This document shows positions 63,773-64,000 of a DNA stretch of 64,000 bases, piece by piece. The notes below the pieces were generated by a model. It made no database searches, had not been told where the DNA came from, and saw only the letters and a program-made list of their open reading frames with translations. Made by a program: the position numbers and the translations under genes. Each line of letters begins with the position of its first letter. Positions within the stretch are counted from its first letter, which is position 1. The DNA is from Sphingopyxis bauzanensis (GTDB lineage: Bacteria; Pseudomonadota; Alphaproteobacteria; Sphingomonadales; Sphingomonadaceae). The stretch lies in assembly GCF_002205675.1 (NCBI RefSeq), contig NZ_NISK01000003.1, positions 62,001-126,000 on the forward strand, in the 5' to 3' direction.

Positions 63773-64000
63773 TCAATCGTGCATGATCGCCTTGACGTCG
63801 TGAAGATAGGTGCGGCCAACGCGGTGGACGCCGCCTTCGCCCAGATCGACGCTCCATGCGCCGTCGCCATGATGTTTCAGCCCGACGATACCGTCGCGGC
63901 GCACCATTTTAGAGCGATGAATGCGCATGAACTGGTCGGGGTTCATCCGCGCTTCCAGCGACTTGATCGTCTGGTGGATCAGCCAGCTACGCGCCCCGAC
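63773..64000 (-). CDS. LytTR-family DNA-binding regulator, C-terminal part
   Basis: Seventy-five residues to the stop are seen; the gene continues beyond the window. MNPDQFMRIHRSKMVRRDGI and GRTYLHDVKAIMHD match the C-terminal part of the LytTR DNA-binding domain, including the FMRIHRS strand. Upstream a receiver or membrane domain is expected but not visible. Confidence 0.88.
   Translation of the reverse strand, partial: VGARSWLIHQTIKSLEARMNPDQFMRIHRSKMVRRDGIVGLKHHGDGAWSVDLGEGGVHRVGRTYLHDVKAIMHD

Overview
The window is a GC-rich stretch of chromosome from an alphaproteobacterium, most likely a member of the Sphingomonadaceae (a Sphingopyxis- or Sphingomonas-like organism; this is inferred from gene content, not from a database match). 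Supporting signs are an E1-beta subunit of pyruvate dehydrogenase carrying its own lipoyl domain, lon followed by a HU gene and tRNA-Val, DUF2794, DUF4170 and UrcA proteins, a complex-I NDUFS4-like protein, extended PstA/PstC permeases, a GTTC-N7-GTTC LexA-type operator before uvrA, and several families of palindromic intergenic repeats of the kind common in sphingomonads. Most of the window is ordinary core genome.

Layout. 1-2.3 kb: an SDR dehydrogenase (cut by the window edge) divergent from an acyl-CoA ligase, with a perfect 14-bp palindrome between them. 2.3-3.1 kb: a scar holding a truncated IS3-type element and the 3' half of a tRNA-Leu(CAA). 3.1-9.5 kb: a PilZ protein, the agmatine-to-putrescine pair aguB/aguA, an M28 peptidase lipoprotein, an S9 peptidase wreck, rpsD and a chorismate mutase. 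9.5-12.5 kb: two tandem paralogous small secreted proteins pushed apart by an IS5-type element that is itself split by an intact IS256-type element. 12.5-21.2 kb: trmJ-like, nrdR, glyA, rpiB, a hydrolase, a cysteine desulfurase/ferredoxin pair, the SRP RNA gene, an unrecognised gene, dnaX and a YbaB/EbfC gene. 21.3-28.2 kb: lon, HU, tRNA-Val, a PepSY/two-component cluster, an OmpA-like protein. 28-33.6 kb: GST, a second chorismate mutase, ispB, hrpB and an NDUFS4-like protein. 33.7-35.7 kb: a run of small membrane and helical envelope proteins. 35.9-43.3 kb: eno, ftsB, pdhA, pdhB, a squalene/phytoene-synthase-fold protein, cysE, DUF2794 and a polytopic membrane protein. 43.5-52.3 kb: a phosphate locus (OprP-type porin with a Pho box; pstS, pstC, pstA, pstB, phoU, phoB on the minus strand, no phoR). 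52.3-64 kb: an AT-rich gap, a monooxygenase-like protein, a HisKA_2-type kinase, uvrA with its operator, an M13 peptidase, a BCCT transporter, small secreted proteins, and the C-terminus of a LytTR regulator.

How the parts fit. The clearest coordinated system is phosphate starvation: the porin and pstS regions both carry 7-4-7 Pho boxes, and all Pst/PhoU/PhoB genes lie together. aguA and aguB make a putrescine route. pdhA/pdhB follow eno and ftsB. No CRISPR array, prophage or secretion system is visible. I found no convincing wholly new system. The best leads are the opposed Pho boxes facing an unannotated AT-rich gap, the envelope gene run, the repeat-derived start of the squalene-synthase-like gene, the tRNA-Leu integration scar, and the unrecognised gene between the SRP RNA gene and dnaX.
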